From: Negativicutes bacterium | Lineage (GTDB): Bacteria > Bacillota_C > Negativicutes > Sporomusales_B > JARLHX01 | DNA length: 64,000 nt | Direction of reading: 5' to 3' | NCBI GenBank assembly: GCA_031292035.1 | Contig: JARLHX010000092.1 | Location: forward strand, 186,001-250,000 | Shown: one piece after another, positions 39,612 through 48,137 of the stretch | Numbering within the stretch: position 1 is the stretch's first letter | Layout: each line of letters opens with the position of its first letter | Notes under the pieces: generated by a model | Told to the model about the DNA's origin: nothing | What the model saw: only the letters and a program-made list of their open reading frames with translations | The model's database searches: none | Made by a program: the position numbers and the translations under genes

Positions 39612-40325
39612 TTAATCTTCGCGGATGGTGCCGTCGGTACCGATGACAACGATCCGCCAGGGAATCAGTTTACCGCAATTGGTCAGGGCACCTTTGACGG
39701 CATTGGCGAGCCCGCCGCAGCAGGGGACTTCCATCCGGATGACGGTAACTGATTTGATCTCATGGGTCTTTAAAATTTCGGTCAGTTTGCCGGTGTAGTC
39801 GGCGTCGTCCAGTTTGGGGCAGCCGATCACCGTTATTTTATTGCGCATAAATTCGGCGTGCAGGTTGGCGTAGGCAAAGGCCGAGCAGTCGGCTGCCACC
39901 AGGAGGTGGGCGTCGTCAAAATAGGAGGCGCTCGCAGGCACCAGGCGGAGCTGGCAGGGCCATTGCCGCAGCTGGGACTGACATTGTGGTATTTCACTAT
40001 TGTTTTCCGTGATTCCTCTTTTTTCGATAATTTTCGCCATGGTTCCCGGACAGCCGCAGGGGGTCTGCGCGGGCAGAGGCGTCGGGGTGTTTGCCAGGTG
40101 CTGTTTAACCGCTTCTTCGTCAAATTCGGCGGCTTCGCGCTCGATGATGGCGATGGCGCCGGTGGGGCAGTCGGGCAGGCAGGCTCCGAGGCCGTCGCAG
40201 TAGGAATCGGTGATCAGGCGGGCTTTGCCGTCGATAATTTTCAGGGCTCCTTCGTGGCAGCCGCTGATGCAGAGGCCGCAGCCGTTGCATTTTTCTTCGT
40301 CTATTTTTACGATTTTACGTAACAT
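39612..40325 (-). CDS. ferredoxin-domain protein associated with Hcp
   Basis: A 237-residue protein. Residues 1-60 hold two 4Fe-4S ligand sets (CNGCGLCISGCHEG and CDGLGACLPDCPTG). The C-terminal 140 residues form a separate domain with Cys in CGCPG, ADCSAF, IGCPK and VPCCGG. Fusions like this are common next to hcp in anaerobic Firmicutes. It probably delivers electrons to Hcp. ATG 40325 is chosen over an upstream in-frame ATG because AAGGAGG lies just 8 nt before it. The stop is 52 nt upstream of hcp. Confidence 0.85.
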   Translation of the reverse strand: MLRKIVKIDEEKCNGCGLCISGCHEGALKIIDGKARLITDSYCDGLGACLPDCPTGAIAIIEREAAEFDEEAVKQHLANTPTPLPAQTPCGCPGTMAKIIEKRGITENNSEIPQCQSQLRQWPCQLRLVPASASYFDDAHLLVAADCSAFAYANLHAEFMRNKITVIGCPKLDDADYTGKLTEILKTHEIKSVTVIRMEVPCCGGLANAVKGALTNCGKLIPWRIVVIGTDGTIRED

Positions 40326-40339
40326 GTCATTTCCTCCTT

Positions 40340-40522
40340 TTATACTCGGTAGTAGGACCATACACAGTAGCGGCCGTTTTGATTGCTGCCGCATTGGCAC
40401 AAGGTTTCGCCAGCCAGCCGCGAGCATATTTTCTTGAGGCTGGCTAACTCTTTCTCCGCTGCCATTGTGGATGGGATCAGGTCAGCGGGTTTTGGGGACA
40501 GGGCTTTATTGCTTGTAGTCAT
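40340..40522 (-). CDS. small Cys-containing protein of the hcp operon
   Basis: A 60-residue protein. The N-terminal half is polar and helical; the end contains CQCGSNQNGRYC, four Cys in a compact knuckle that could bind iron or zinc. It begins the hcp transcript, 14 nt upstream of the ferredoxin gene, and is preceded by AGGTGATTGA. The start is ATG 40522. No family is recognised. A regulatory or metal-binding accessory role for Hcp is suggested by the location. Confidence 0.55.
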   Translation of the reverse strand: MTTSNKALSPKPADLIPSTMAAEKELASLKKICSRLAGETLCQCGSNQNGRYCVWSYYRV

Positions 40523-40570
40523 TTCAATCACCTGCCGTTTATTGTTTGCGGCACTCTCATCTGGTTACAG

Positions 40571-40610
40571 AATATATCATTTCGGTGAGGGCGTCGGTGA
40601 TTTATATCAC
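40571..40610 (-). promoter_or_regulatory. hcp operon promoter with FNR/CRP-type palindrome
   Basis: On the minus strand, a -10 element TATATT (40576-40571) is preceded by the palindrome GTGAT-TTAT-ATCAC (40597-40610). The palindrome centre lies about 40 bp before the expected start, the standard class II activator position. TCGGTGA is repeated at 40582, 40594 and 40612. The palindrome resembles FNR/CRP/HcpR-family sites. Which regulator binds is not shown by the window. Confidence 0.6.
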
Positions 40611-40643
40611 ATCGGTGAAATATTTTTTCGTGCGGGTACGCGA

Positions 40644-40672
40644 AAGGCTTCCGGAAGTTTTCCGGAAGCCTT
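40644..40672 (-). terminator. intrinsic terminator of the upstream small gene
   Basis: A perfect 13-bp stem (40644-40656 with 40660-40672) with loop GTT lies just past the stop of the gene at 40677. The T-run on the minus strand is short. Confidence 0.65.
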
Positions 40673-40676
40673 GTTT

Positions 40677-40919
40677 TCAGATGGCGAAATTTTTCAGGAT
40701 GTTGTCGAGCGGTTTGGTGTAGGATTTTCCCGTGAGGCCGACAATGAACTGGCAGTCCGCACTGCCGCAGGAATGTTCTCCGCTGCAGTATTTGGTCAGG
40801 ATTTCACTGGTTTGGTCGGTCTGCTGCGGGGTGATGGCATAGGCGGAAATTTGCTGGGCAACTTCTTTGCCGTAAAACGAACAGTCAATGATCCGATTGA
40901 TGGTGATGGTTTCGCGCAC
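40677..40919 (-). CDS. small Cys-rich protein upstream of the hcp operon
   Basis: An 80-residue protein with Cys in IIDCSFYG and a clustered YCSGEHSCGSADCQF, a pattern that could bind a metal. It begins at GTG 40919 with GGAAGGA upstream (about 10 nt). Not recognised. It is a separate unit from the hcp operon because a strong hairpin follows its stop. The Cys-His cluster suggests redox or metal sensing. Confidence 0.55.
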   Translation of the reverse strand: MRETITINRIIDCSFYGKEVAQQISAYAITPQQTDQTSEILTKYCSGEHSCGSADCQFIVGLTGKSYTKPLDNILKNFAI

Positions 40920-41168
40920 GCGGTGATCATCCTTCCCGGCCCTTACATCATTTTATTGAAAGCGTAGCAAATAATCGGACGTCAAAGGTTAACGCAATGT
41001 AATGTTTTTATTAAATTATGATTGAATAATTATTTCTAAAAAATGACATAATGTCGCAAATTACTACAGGAGAAGCTGAACGAATGGAGAAGTGTTATCA
41101 TTCTGAGAAGCTGTTTTGAAGCTGGAAAAAACGGATTCTACAGGCTAAGGTGTAAGGAGAGTTTCGCG

Positions 41169-44100
41169 GTGGACACTGACAGAAAAGGGCAACAGGGTGA
41201 AGCCGAGCCAGACAAAAGAATATACTGGGAAAAGATTTTCGACAGCCTTAACGATCCCATTATGATTCTGGATCTGGGCAATCGGATTATTAATTGCAAC
41301 CAGGCCATGGCCAGGCTGGCCGGAGTGTCGGTGGGCGAACTGCTGGACAAGTCGTGCTGCGCCATTTCGCATGAAGATGGGCGCCAACCGGGGAACTGTC
41401 CTTTGCACAGGGTCCAGGTGTCCGGGGCCCGGGAAGCGGTAAAGCAAAAGGTCAAGGGCCGCTGGTTCAATGTGGTGGTTGATCCGGTGTTTGACGACAA
41501 CGGCAAACTGGCCGGGGTCGTCCATGTCATGTACGATGTCACGGCGGTGGAAATCGCCGAGGCTAAAATACGGCGGCAAATCGCCGAACTCTTGGAGAAT
41601 GACGCCAAAATCCGCAGCCAGAACACGGCGCTGGTCGCCCTGGCGGAAACAGCCCTGGGGTTGATGGATGAGAGTAGCCGGTCCGATGATGTGTTGCAGA
41701 CTCTTATCGCCCGGGCAGCCGATTTGGTGGGAGCCAGCCACGGCGCGGTCTATTTGTATAACCGCGAAACCGGGATGATTGACTGTGTGGCCGGTATCGG
41801 CGTTTTTAAAGATTCGGTCAATGTTCTCAAGGTGGAGCTCGGCCAGGGGGTGGTTGGCCGGGTGATCGAGACTGGTGAGATGATTGTGATCGATGATTAT
41901 CAAAACTGGGAGCACCGGTTGCACGGCGAGGTTTTCGACTCCATCCAGATGGGGATTCAGATACCGCTGAAGGACCATGCCCAAGTGGTGGGGACCTTTA
42001 GTCTTGGCTTCATGAAAACAGGGCGGCGTCTCAGTGAGGATGAGATTTCGCTCCTGACCCGCTTTGGCGAACTGGCCTCGATTGCGGTGCAAAATGCCCG
42101 GCTGGTGGCCTCACTGCGTCAGGAACTGGAGGAACGGACCAGGGCTGAGAGTACGTTGTGGGAGATCTTCAATGCCGTGAATGACGCGATTTTTATCCAC
42201 GACGCCGGCTGCGGGAGTCTTTTGGATTTGAATCAGAAGGCCTGCGAGATGTTCGGTTATTCCCGCGCCGAATTTTTGCAGGGCAATTTGAGTCTGATCT
42301 CACCTGGCAACCAGTCGGAAGCGCTGGGCTGGATCAAAAAAGCGGTGGAGGTCGGACCACAGCTTTTTGAGTGGTCTATGAAGGACAAAACGGGGAAAAT
42401 GCTTTCTGTGGAGGTCAATCTCCGGTCGGCGGTGATTGCCGGTCAAAACCGGGCGCTGGCCGTGGTCCGCGATGTGACGGCCCGCAAGGCGACCGAAAGG
42501 GCGCTGGTCCGGGAGGAGGAACGCTATCGTCTGGCGCTGGAGGCCATCAACGACGCCGTGATGGACTACGATATTGTGGCCGGAACATGGGCCTTTTCCC
42601 CGGGATGGTCTAGGGAGTACGGACTGACGTTGTCGGAAGGCGACAATATTGAAGAGTGGCGGTCACTGGTCCATCCCGACGACCAGCTCCGGCATAAAAA
42701 ACTTCGGGAGGATTATCTGACCAGGCGGACGCGCAGGTATGAAGGCGAGTTCCGCATCATGATGCCTGGCGGCGAATATGTCTGGGTGCAAGCTACAGGC
42801 AAGGCTATTTTTAACGACGTGGGCCGGCCGGTAAGGATGATTATCGGCTATGCCAATGTGAACGAACGACGGTGGCATGAAGAAAAAATTCAGAAAATGG
42901 CCTATTTCGATGGACTGACCGGCCTGCCCAACCGGTCCTATCTGAGTGAACATTTGCAAATGGCGCTGGAGGCCGGGACGACGGACAAGGCGAAAGGGGC
43001 CGTTCTCTATATCGATTTGGATGATCTAAAGCCGGTGAATGACGCTTTCGGGCATACCTATGGCGACAGCGTCATTAAGACCGCCAGTCAGCGTATCGCC
43101 GCTGTGGCGGGGGAGGGGACTTTTGTGGCCCGCATCGCTGGCGATGAATTTATTGTCATCCTGCCTGACCGGTGCGACCGTGGCCAGGTGGCTGGTATCG
43201 CTGCGGCGATGATCAGGCAGCTTGGGGAGGAGTATGAGATTGCCGGCGAACGGCTTCATGTCTCCGGCAGTATCGGAATTGCCTTTTATCCCGGAGACGG
43301 CATGGAGGCGGAAGAGATCCTCAAAAAGGCTGACAACGCCCTTTTTTCGGCTAAGGCAGCCGGCAAAAACTGCTGGCGGTTCTACGACCCGGCCATGCTT
43401 CAGGATGCGTACGAACGGATGGTGCTGACCAATAGTCTGCGTTATGCCGAGGAACGCGGCGAACTGTCCCTGCATTACCAGCCCCAGGTAACGACCGATG
43501 GCGGCACTGTCGTTGGTTTTGAGGCGCTGCTCCGCTGGCAGAGTCCGGAGCATGGCTCAGTTTCGCCGGTGCGGTTTATTCCGCTGGCGGAAAAGAGCCG
43601 CCTGATTCTGCCGATCGGCCGGTGGGTACTTCGCGAGGCCTGCCGGTTCGCCCGGCGGCTCTCAGACATCGGGCGGGGAGATCTCAAGGTCGCGGTCAAC
43701 ATTTCACCAGTGCAACTGGCGGCAGGCGATTTTGTTGTGACTGTCAAAAAAATTATGGCTGAGGCCGGTGTCGAACCCAGTCAGCTTGAGTTCGAGATCA
43801 CCGAGAATGTTCTCTTGGTATCACTGGAGGACGGCACCCGCAAACTCGGGGAGTTAAACGCCCTCGGCGTGCGCTTGTCACTCGACGATTTTGGCACAGG
43901 ATATGCTTCCTTGACCTATTTGCGGAATTTGCCGGTGCAAACCCTAAAGGTGGATAAATCGTTTATTGACGGCATTACTCTGGCCACTGACGAAGCCACT
44001 CTGGTCCGGTCGATCATCCAGATGGCCCATGACCTTCGCATGAACGTGGTCGCCGAAGGGGTGGAGACAACCGGCCAGCGGAGCCATCTGTCGACTTGTG

Positions 44101-44198
44101 GCTGTGACCTGATCCAGGGCTATCTTTTCAGCCGGCCGGTACCGGAGGAGGAAGCGGTGGCCCTATTGGCTCCGGCCTATCTTCCGACGATAAAATAG
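41169..44198 (+). CDS. PAS-GAF-PAS-PAS-GGDEF-EAL cyclic di-GMP protein
   Basis: A 1009-residue signalling protein without transmembrane segments. Domains in order: PAS (about 20-135), GAF (about 160-310), two PAS (about 325-570), GGDEF with AGDEF at residues 657-661, and EAL with Glu785-Ala786-Leu787. EAL catalytic motifs are complete (DDFGTGYASL and the KVDKSFIDG loop). The AGDEF variant often remains active or binds GTP regulatorily. It could make and break c-di-GMP depending on its sensor input. GTG 41169 follows AAGGAG by 8 nt. Confidence 0.92.
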   Translation: MDTDRKGQQGEAEPDKRIYWEKIFDSLNDPIMILDLGNRIINCNQAMARLAGVSVGELLDKSCCAISHEDGRQPGNCPLHRVQVSGAREAVKQKVKGRWFNVVVDPVFDDNGKLAGVVHVMYDVTAVEIAEAKIRRQIAELLENDAKIRSQNTALVALAETALGLMDESSRSDDVLQTLIARAADLVGASHGAVYLYNRETGMIDCVAGIGVFKDSVNVLKVELGQGVVGRVIETGEMIVIDDYQNWEHRLHGEVFDSIQMGIQIPLKDHAQVVGTFSLGFMKTGRRLSEDEISLLTRFGELASIAVQNARLVASLRQELEERTRAESTLWEIFNAVNDAIFIHDAGCGSLLDLNQKACEMFGYSRAEFLQGNLSLISPGNQSEALGWIKKAVEVGPQLFEWSMKDKTGKMLSVEVNLRSAVIAGQNRALAVVRDVTARKATERALVREEERYRLALEAINDAVMDYDIVAGTWAFSPGWSREYGLTLSEGDNIEEWRSLVHPDDQLRHKKLREDYLTRRTRRYEGEFRIMMPGGEYVWVQATGKAIFNDVGRPVRMIIGYANVNERRWHEEKIQKMAYFDGLTGLPNRSYLSEHLQMALEAGTTDKAKGAVLYIDLDDLKPVNDAFGHTYGDSVIKTASQRIAAVAGEGTFVARIAGDEFIVILPDRCDRGQVAGIAAAMIRQLGEEYEIAGERLHVSGSIGIAFYPGDGMEAEEILKKADNALFSAKAAGKNCWRFYDPAMLQDAYERMVLTNSLRYAEERGELSLHYQPQVTTDGGTVVGFEALLRWQSPEHGSVSPVRFIPLAEKSRLILPIGRWVLREACRFARRLSDIGRGDLKVAVNISPVQLAAGDFVVTVKKIMAEAGVEPSQLEFEITENVLLVSLEDGTRKLGELNALGVRLSLDDFGTGYASLTYLRNLPVQTLKVDKSFIDGITLATDEATLVRSIIQMAHDLRMNVVAEGVETTGQRSHLSTCGCDLIQGYLFSRPVPEEEAVALLAPAYLPTIK

Positions 44199-44221
44199 CC
44201 GTTCAGACTGAACGGCTATTT
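44193..44221 (+). terminator. bidirectional terminator
   Basis: A perfect 13-bp stem (44193-44205 with 44209-44221), loop GAC, T-rich on the plus side and A-rich (T-rich on minus) before it. It overlaps the stop of the GGDEF-EAL gene and directly abuts the stop of the convergent minus-strand gene. Confidence 0.85.
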
Positions 44222-44440
44222 TTAATTTCCAGGAATATCCCAATAAAGGCGAGGTTGCCCAAGTATTTGCAAAGGAAAATGGCAGGACAGTGCTGCCGCT
44301 ATGTCGAATAAATTATTTTTAGTTGTGTAAATTGTGAAGCCGCGTCCGCGAACAGCCGGTTTTGACAAGGAGATGATTTTACGGACGCCCCCGATTTCTT
44401 GTTTCAACTGGAACCCCCCGGCTTGATCGCCAATATCCAT
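44222..44440 (-). CDS. small hypothetical protein, divergent from the GNAT-like gene
   Basis: A 72-residue protein. GGAGGAT precedes ATG 44440, and the stop sits immediately next to a bidirectional terminator. The sequence is natural-looking: MDIGDQAGGFQLKQEIGG, then RGRGFTIYTTKNNLFDIA and an end with WDIPGN. Its 5' half overlaps the possible start region of the plus-strand GNAT-like gene. No family is recognised. SD, terminator and composition all favour a real gene. Confidence 0.6.
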   Translation of the reverse strand: MDIGDQAGGFQLKQEIGGVRKIISLSKPAVRGRGFTIYTTKNNLFDIAAALSCHFPLQILGQPRLYWDIPGN

Positions 44441-45493
44441 AATCATCCTCCTGCCGGTTTTGAATCCTGCCTCCTTGGCCCACCTGGCGCCTTGATGCCG
44501 GCCTTCCAGGCCGACTTCGATCTCCTCTTAACAGCCGACCCGCCTGTGCGCCGACTGGTGCAAGGCCTCGGTTGTCTCTTTCCGACAAAACTGTATTCGA
44601 ATCTACTGCGCCCCCGTACTTTATTTGTCGGCACCACCGTCTCCGAATTCGCGCTTTTTCCACAAGTACTTGACGCGGCAGCCTTGCCGGAAATCCTACT
44701 GAATGCGATGGCAGACAAAGGATGCCCCTTTCTGATTGTGAAAGACATCGCCCAGACGGCACCCTTTTTGTCGCCGGCGGAGAATGCCGCCGCCGACCGA
44801 ATCTGCCAAGCTCTTTCTGCTGCCGGTTTTGTATTACTCGAGGGACAAGCTACCGCGTATATCCCGATCGATTTTGATTCTCTGGACACTTTTTTTGGGC
44901 GCTTTTCCGCCAGCCGCCGGGCCGATTGGCGGCGAAAACGAAAAAAAGGCAGTGCCGTCCGGTTGCAGCGGATTGCGACCGGTGCCCCGATGTTTGCCGA
45001 GCCGGCGGTGGTGGATGAATTTTACCGCCTCTACGAAAATGTCTACAATAAAAGCTATATTCATTTTGATAAATTGACCCGTCCGTTTTTTGCCAGCATG
45101 CTCAATGACGGCGAATCCGGCGGACTTCTCTTCGCTTATTCCAAGGACGACCGCTGGATTGGCTACAGTCTGTGTTTTCACCGCGGCGACCTTTTGATTG
45201 ACAAATACCGTGGGGCCGAGTATCCTGCCTTTCGGGAAAACAATCTGTATTATGTCAGTTGGTTTGATATGTTGCAATATGCTGTGGATCACGCCGTAAA
45301 GACCGCCATCTTCGGCTGGACCAGCCCCGAAATCAAAGCCTACCTCGGTTCCAGCTTCAGCTTCACCAGGCATGCGGTCTATCCGGCAAACTCCCTGGTG
45401 CGCCGGCTTCTACGCCGTTTTTCCGGATCTTTCGAATCAGACCGTAAAATTCTTGAACACTGGAATCTTCAACACGCGAAAGAAAAGAGGTAA
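44399..45493 (+). CDS. GNAT/FemAB-like N-acyltransferase-type protein
   Basis: A protein of up to 364 residues, similar in layout to GNAT proteins of the peptidogalycan/FemAB type. The core includes VVDEFYRLYENVYNKSYIHFD, then GYSLCFHRGDLLIDKYRG and YYVSWFDMLQYAVDHAVK, a repeated pattern of that family, with FGWTSPEIKAYLGSSF near the end. The start is unresolved: the frame opens at 44366, TTG 44399 is the first common start codon, and AAGGAG (44367-44372) would fit an unusual ACG at 44381. ATG 44492 is another option. The acyl substrate is unknown. The next gene follows after 5 nt. Confidence 0.65.
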   Translation: MFQLEPPGLIANIHNHPPAGFESCLLGPPGALMPAFQADFDLLLTADPPVRRLVQGLGCLFPTKLYSNLLRPRTLFVGTTVSEFALFPQVLDAAALPEILLNAMADKGCPFLIVKDIAQTAPFLSPAENAAADRICQALSAAGFVLLEGQATAYIPIDFDSLDTFFGRFSASRRADWRRKRKKGSAVRLQRIATGAPMFAEPAVVDEFYRLYENVYNKSYIHFDKLTRPFFASMLNDGESGGLLFAYSKDDRWIGYSLCFHRGDLLIDKYRGAEYPAFRENNLYYVSWFDMLQYAVDHAVKTAIFGWTSPEIKAYLGSSFSFTRHAVYPANSLVRRLLRRFSGSFESDRKILEHWNLQHAKEKR

Positions 45494-45498
45494 CTTGA

Positions 45499-45861
45499 TT
45501 GCGGCGACTGATTGCAATGATTCTGCTGTGGTGCGGCATCAACACCTTGGGAGAGATACTGATCAAAATCGGCGGCCGTTCGCTCACCGAACCGGAGTCG
45601 CTGTCAGGTATTCTGCGCTTTTTGGGCGAGGTTGTCCAAAACCCGCTGATCATGATTGGCGTCATTGTCAGCGCTGCCGATCTTTTGCTATGGATTTATA
45701 TCTTAAAAAGCGGCGATCTCGGAGTGGTGGCACCGCTCACAGCCATCAACTACATCTTCGCTGTTGTCGCCGGCTGCGTCCTTTTTGACGAAGTGCTCAC
45801 CGTCAGCCGCGTCATCGGTATTCTGCTCATTTGTGGCGGTACCTTTTTCATCAGCCGTTGA
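45499..45861 (+). CDS. EamA/SMR-like four-TM membrane protein
   Basis: A 120-residue membrane protein with four hydrophobic segments: start to residue 24, 48-70, 75-95 and 100-118. The sequence GDLGVVAPLTAINYIFAVVAGCVLFDE is typical of EamA and small multidrug resistance proteins. Such half-size proteins function as dimers, exporting amphiphiles or lipid intermediates. TTG 45499 is preceded by AGAGG. The gene is 5 nt after the GNAT-like gene, suggesting an operon in which an acylated product is moved across the membrane. Confidence 0.75.
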   Translation: MRRLIAMILLWCGINTLGEILIKIGGRSLTEPESLSGILRFLGEVVQNPLIMIGVIVSAADLLLWIYILKSGDLGVVAPLTAINYIFAVVAGCVLFDEVLTVSRVIGILLICGGTFFISR

Positions 45862-46030
45862 GCCGGGAGTGGTTCTCTTTCAGATGAATTTCAGAATGGG
45901 AAGCTATAATGCCAAGGGAAGGTTTTTCAAAAAAGAGCCGTGTTGGCAGATTCTTTTCGGTTATTACCAGATTTCTATGTTATAATTAATGTTATTGTGT
46001 TATATATTGAGCGTTTTGAAAGGACAAGTT

Positions 46031-46750
46031 ATGGGCAAGGACTTTTTTTTGGTGCTGGATTTTGACGGTACGATTACAAATGAAGATGTGACCGATCTGG
46101 TATTGAATCAGTTTGCCCTTCCGGCGTGGCTTGATGTCGAAGCTGAGTGGCAAAAGGGGCTGATCGGCTCCAGCCAGTGTCTGACCGAGCAAATGGCGCT
46201 GATTGACACCAGGCTGCCGGATATTTTGGCGTATGTTGACACCGTTGCTGTCGATCCGGGCTTTCCGGCGCTGGCCAAACGGTTGCAGGCTGAAGGGCAG
46301 CCTTTCGCCGTCATCAGCGACGGCTTCAAAGTCTTCATTGACCGGATTTTGACCAATTCCGGTCTTCGATCAATACCTGTTTATGCCAATGGACTGGCAG
46401 AAAAAGACGGACAGCTGACAACCAGCTTCCCCAACAGCGCTCCCCATTGCTCCGCCGGGACCTGCAAATGTTCGCTGGCCAAGAAACTGGGCGGCGGTCT
46501 ACCGGTGGTGCTGGTGGGTGACGGCCGCAGCGATTATTGTCTGGCGAAACACGCCGACTTTGTCTTTGCTACCGGCAAACTGTCGGGCTACTGCAAGGAC
46601 AACGCGATTGCCTATACCAGTTTTACCAATATGACCGATCTTTCCAATAAGCTGGCCATCTTCAGCCTGTTTTTCAGCTTTCAGCGAATCTTTTGCCACA
46701 GCCTGACTTGGGACGATATTTTCTTGAATTTTAAATCGGAAGGATGCTGA
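46031..46750 (+). CDS. HAD-family phosphatase (MtnX/SerB-like)
   Basis: A 239-residue HAD hydrolase with motif I DFDGTITN (nucleophile Asp at residue 10), motif II VISDGF, and motif III/IV VVLVGDGRSDYCLAKHAD. The cap has the size of MtnX/SerB-type phosphatases. Pro-Asn-Ser-Ala-Pro-His-Cys and three nearby Cys are specific features. It should dephosphorylate a small sugar- or amino-acid phosphate. ATG 46031 has AAAGGA upstream. It begins a run of four same-strand genes with an aminotransferase, esterase and ketosynthase. Confidence 0.85.
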   Translation: MGKDFFLVLDFDGTITNEDVTDLVLNQFALPAWLDVEAEWQKGLIGSSQCLTEQMALIDTRLPDILAYVDTVAVDPGFPALAKRLQAEGQPFAVISDGFKVFIDRILTNSGLRSIPVYANGLAEKDGQLTTSFPNSAPHCSAGTCKCSLAKKLGGGLPVVLVGDGRSDYCLAKHADFVFATGKLSGYCKDNAIAYTSFTNMTDLSNKLAIFSLFFSFQRIFCHSLTWDDIFLNFKSEGC

Positions 46751-46757
46751 TTTTTAT

Positions 46758-48131
46758 ATGAATTATACAGAAGCAGAATTGCTGGCGCTGGAAGCCAAGT
46801 ATTGCTCTCACGGCGACACTGTTCACTATATCGATCCGCCGAAGATCTTTGCCCGTTGCGACGGGTCCTGGCTGTTTGACGCTGACGACCGGCCCTATCT
46901 GGATGTCCAGATGTGGTATTCGGCAGTCAATTTCGGTTACCGCAATCAGGAGATTGAGGCAGTTTACCGCGAGCAGCTCGACCGGCTGCCGCAGCTGGCC
47001 TGCCAGTACCTGCATAAAGAGAAAATCCTGTTGGCGGCCCTGATCGCCAAGGAGACTGAAAAGCGCTTCGGGCTGGAAGGCCGGGTGCATTTCAATGTCG
47101 GCGGAGCTCAGGCCATCGAGGACAGCCTGAAACTCGTCCGCAACCATAAAAACGGCAAATCGCTGATGTTCGCCTTTATGGGCGGCTATCACGGCCGGAC
47201 GCTGGCGGCCTCGGAGATCACCAGCAGCTACCGGTACCGGCGTCGGTACGGCCATTTCGCCAACCGAGCCAACTTCATCCCTTATCCCTATTGCTACCGT
47301 TGTTTTTACGGCTGCAAACGGGAAACCTGTGATTATCAGTGTGTGAAACAGTTCGAGAAGCTGTTTGAAACCGAATATTTTGCCGTTCTTGACGCCAAAG
47401 TCAATGAGGCTGAATACGCCGCCTTTTTTGTCGAGCCTGTCCAGGCCACCGGCGGCTATATTGTGCCCCCGCCCGAATATTTCACCAGGCTCCAGAAGGT
47501 GCTGAAGCGTTACAATATCCTGATGGTGGATGATGAGATCCAGATGGGCTTTTACCGCACCGGCAAGCTCTGGTCGATGGAGCATTACGGGGCGACTCCC
47601 GATGTGGTGGCTTTCGCCAAGTCGCTGACCAACGGCCTCAACCCGCTGTCCGGCGTTTGGGCTAAGGAAGAAATGATCAATCCGACGGTGTTCCCCGCCG
47701 GTTCGACCCATTCGACTTTTTCCAGCAATCCGCTGGGAACGGTGGCCGGATTGGCCACCATGCAGTATGCTGCTAACCACGACATGGAAACCATGGTGGC
47801 GGAAAAGGGAAAATATCTCCTGGGCCGACTGCGGGAACTGAAGGGCCGGCACAGTGTGATCGGTGACGTGGACGGACTGGGGATGGCTCTCAGAATCGAA
47901 ATGACCAAAGCCGATGGCTACACCCCTGACAAGGCTCTGGCCGACAAGATCGTCGACGAGGCCATGCTGGGCAATATCCCGGCCAATGGCAAAGAATACG
48001 GTTTGGTGCTGGATGTCGGCGGGTATTATAAGAATACCTTTACCCTCGCCCCGGCCCTGACCATGACCTATGAAGAGATGGACCTTTTTATCGAGCTGTT
48101 TGAAAGCCTGTTAAAACGGTGTGGAGTATAA
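46758..48131 (+). CDS. class III aminotransferase
   Basis: A 457-residue PLP enzyme. The cofactor motifs are present: GGAQAIEDSLKLVR, the DDEIQMGFYRTG segment (Asp binding the PLP nitrogen), and FAKSLTNGLNPLSG with the Schiff-base Lys. The length and motifs fit class III (omega) aminotransferases such as acetylornithine or 4-aminobutyrate enzymes. It transfers amino groups from or to a distal amine; the exact substrate is not visible. A Cys-rich insert (YCYRCFYGCKRETCDYQC) is unusual for the class and may bind metal. Confidence 0.9.
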   Translation: MNYTEAELLALEAKYCSHGDTVHYIDPPKIFARCDGSWLFDADDRPYLDVQMWYSAVNFGYRNQEIEAVYREQLDRLPQLACQYLHKEKILLAALIAKETEKRFGLEGRVHFNVGGAQAIEDSLKLVRNHKNGKSLMFAFMGGYHGRTLAASEITSSYRYRRRYGHFANRANFIPYPYCYRCFYGCKRETCDYQCVKQFEKLFETEYFAVLDAKVNEAEYAAFFVEPVQATGGYIVPPPEYFTRLQKVLKRYNILMVDDEIQMGFYRTGKLWSMEHYGATPDVVAFAKSLTNGLNPLSGVWAKEEMINPTVFPAGSTHSTFSSNPLGTVAGLATMQYAANHDMETMVAEKGKYLLGRLRELKGRHSVIGDVDGLGMALRIEMTKADGYTPDKALADKIVDEAMLGNIPANGKEYGLVLDVGGYYKNTFTLAPALTMTYEEMDLFIELFESLLKRCGV

Positions 48132-48137
48132 ACGACT

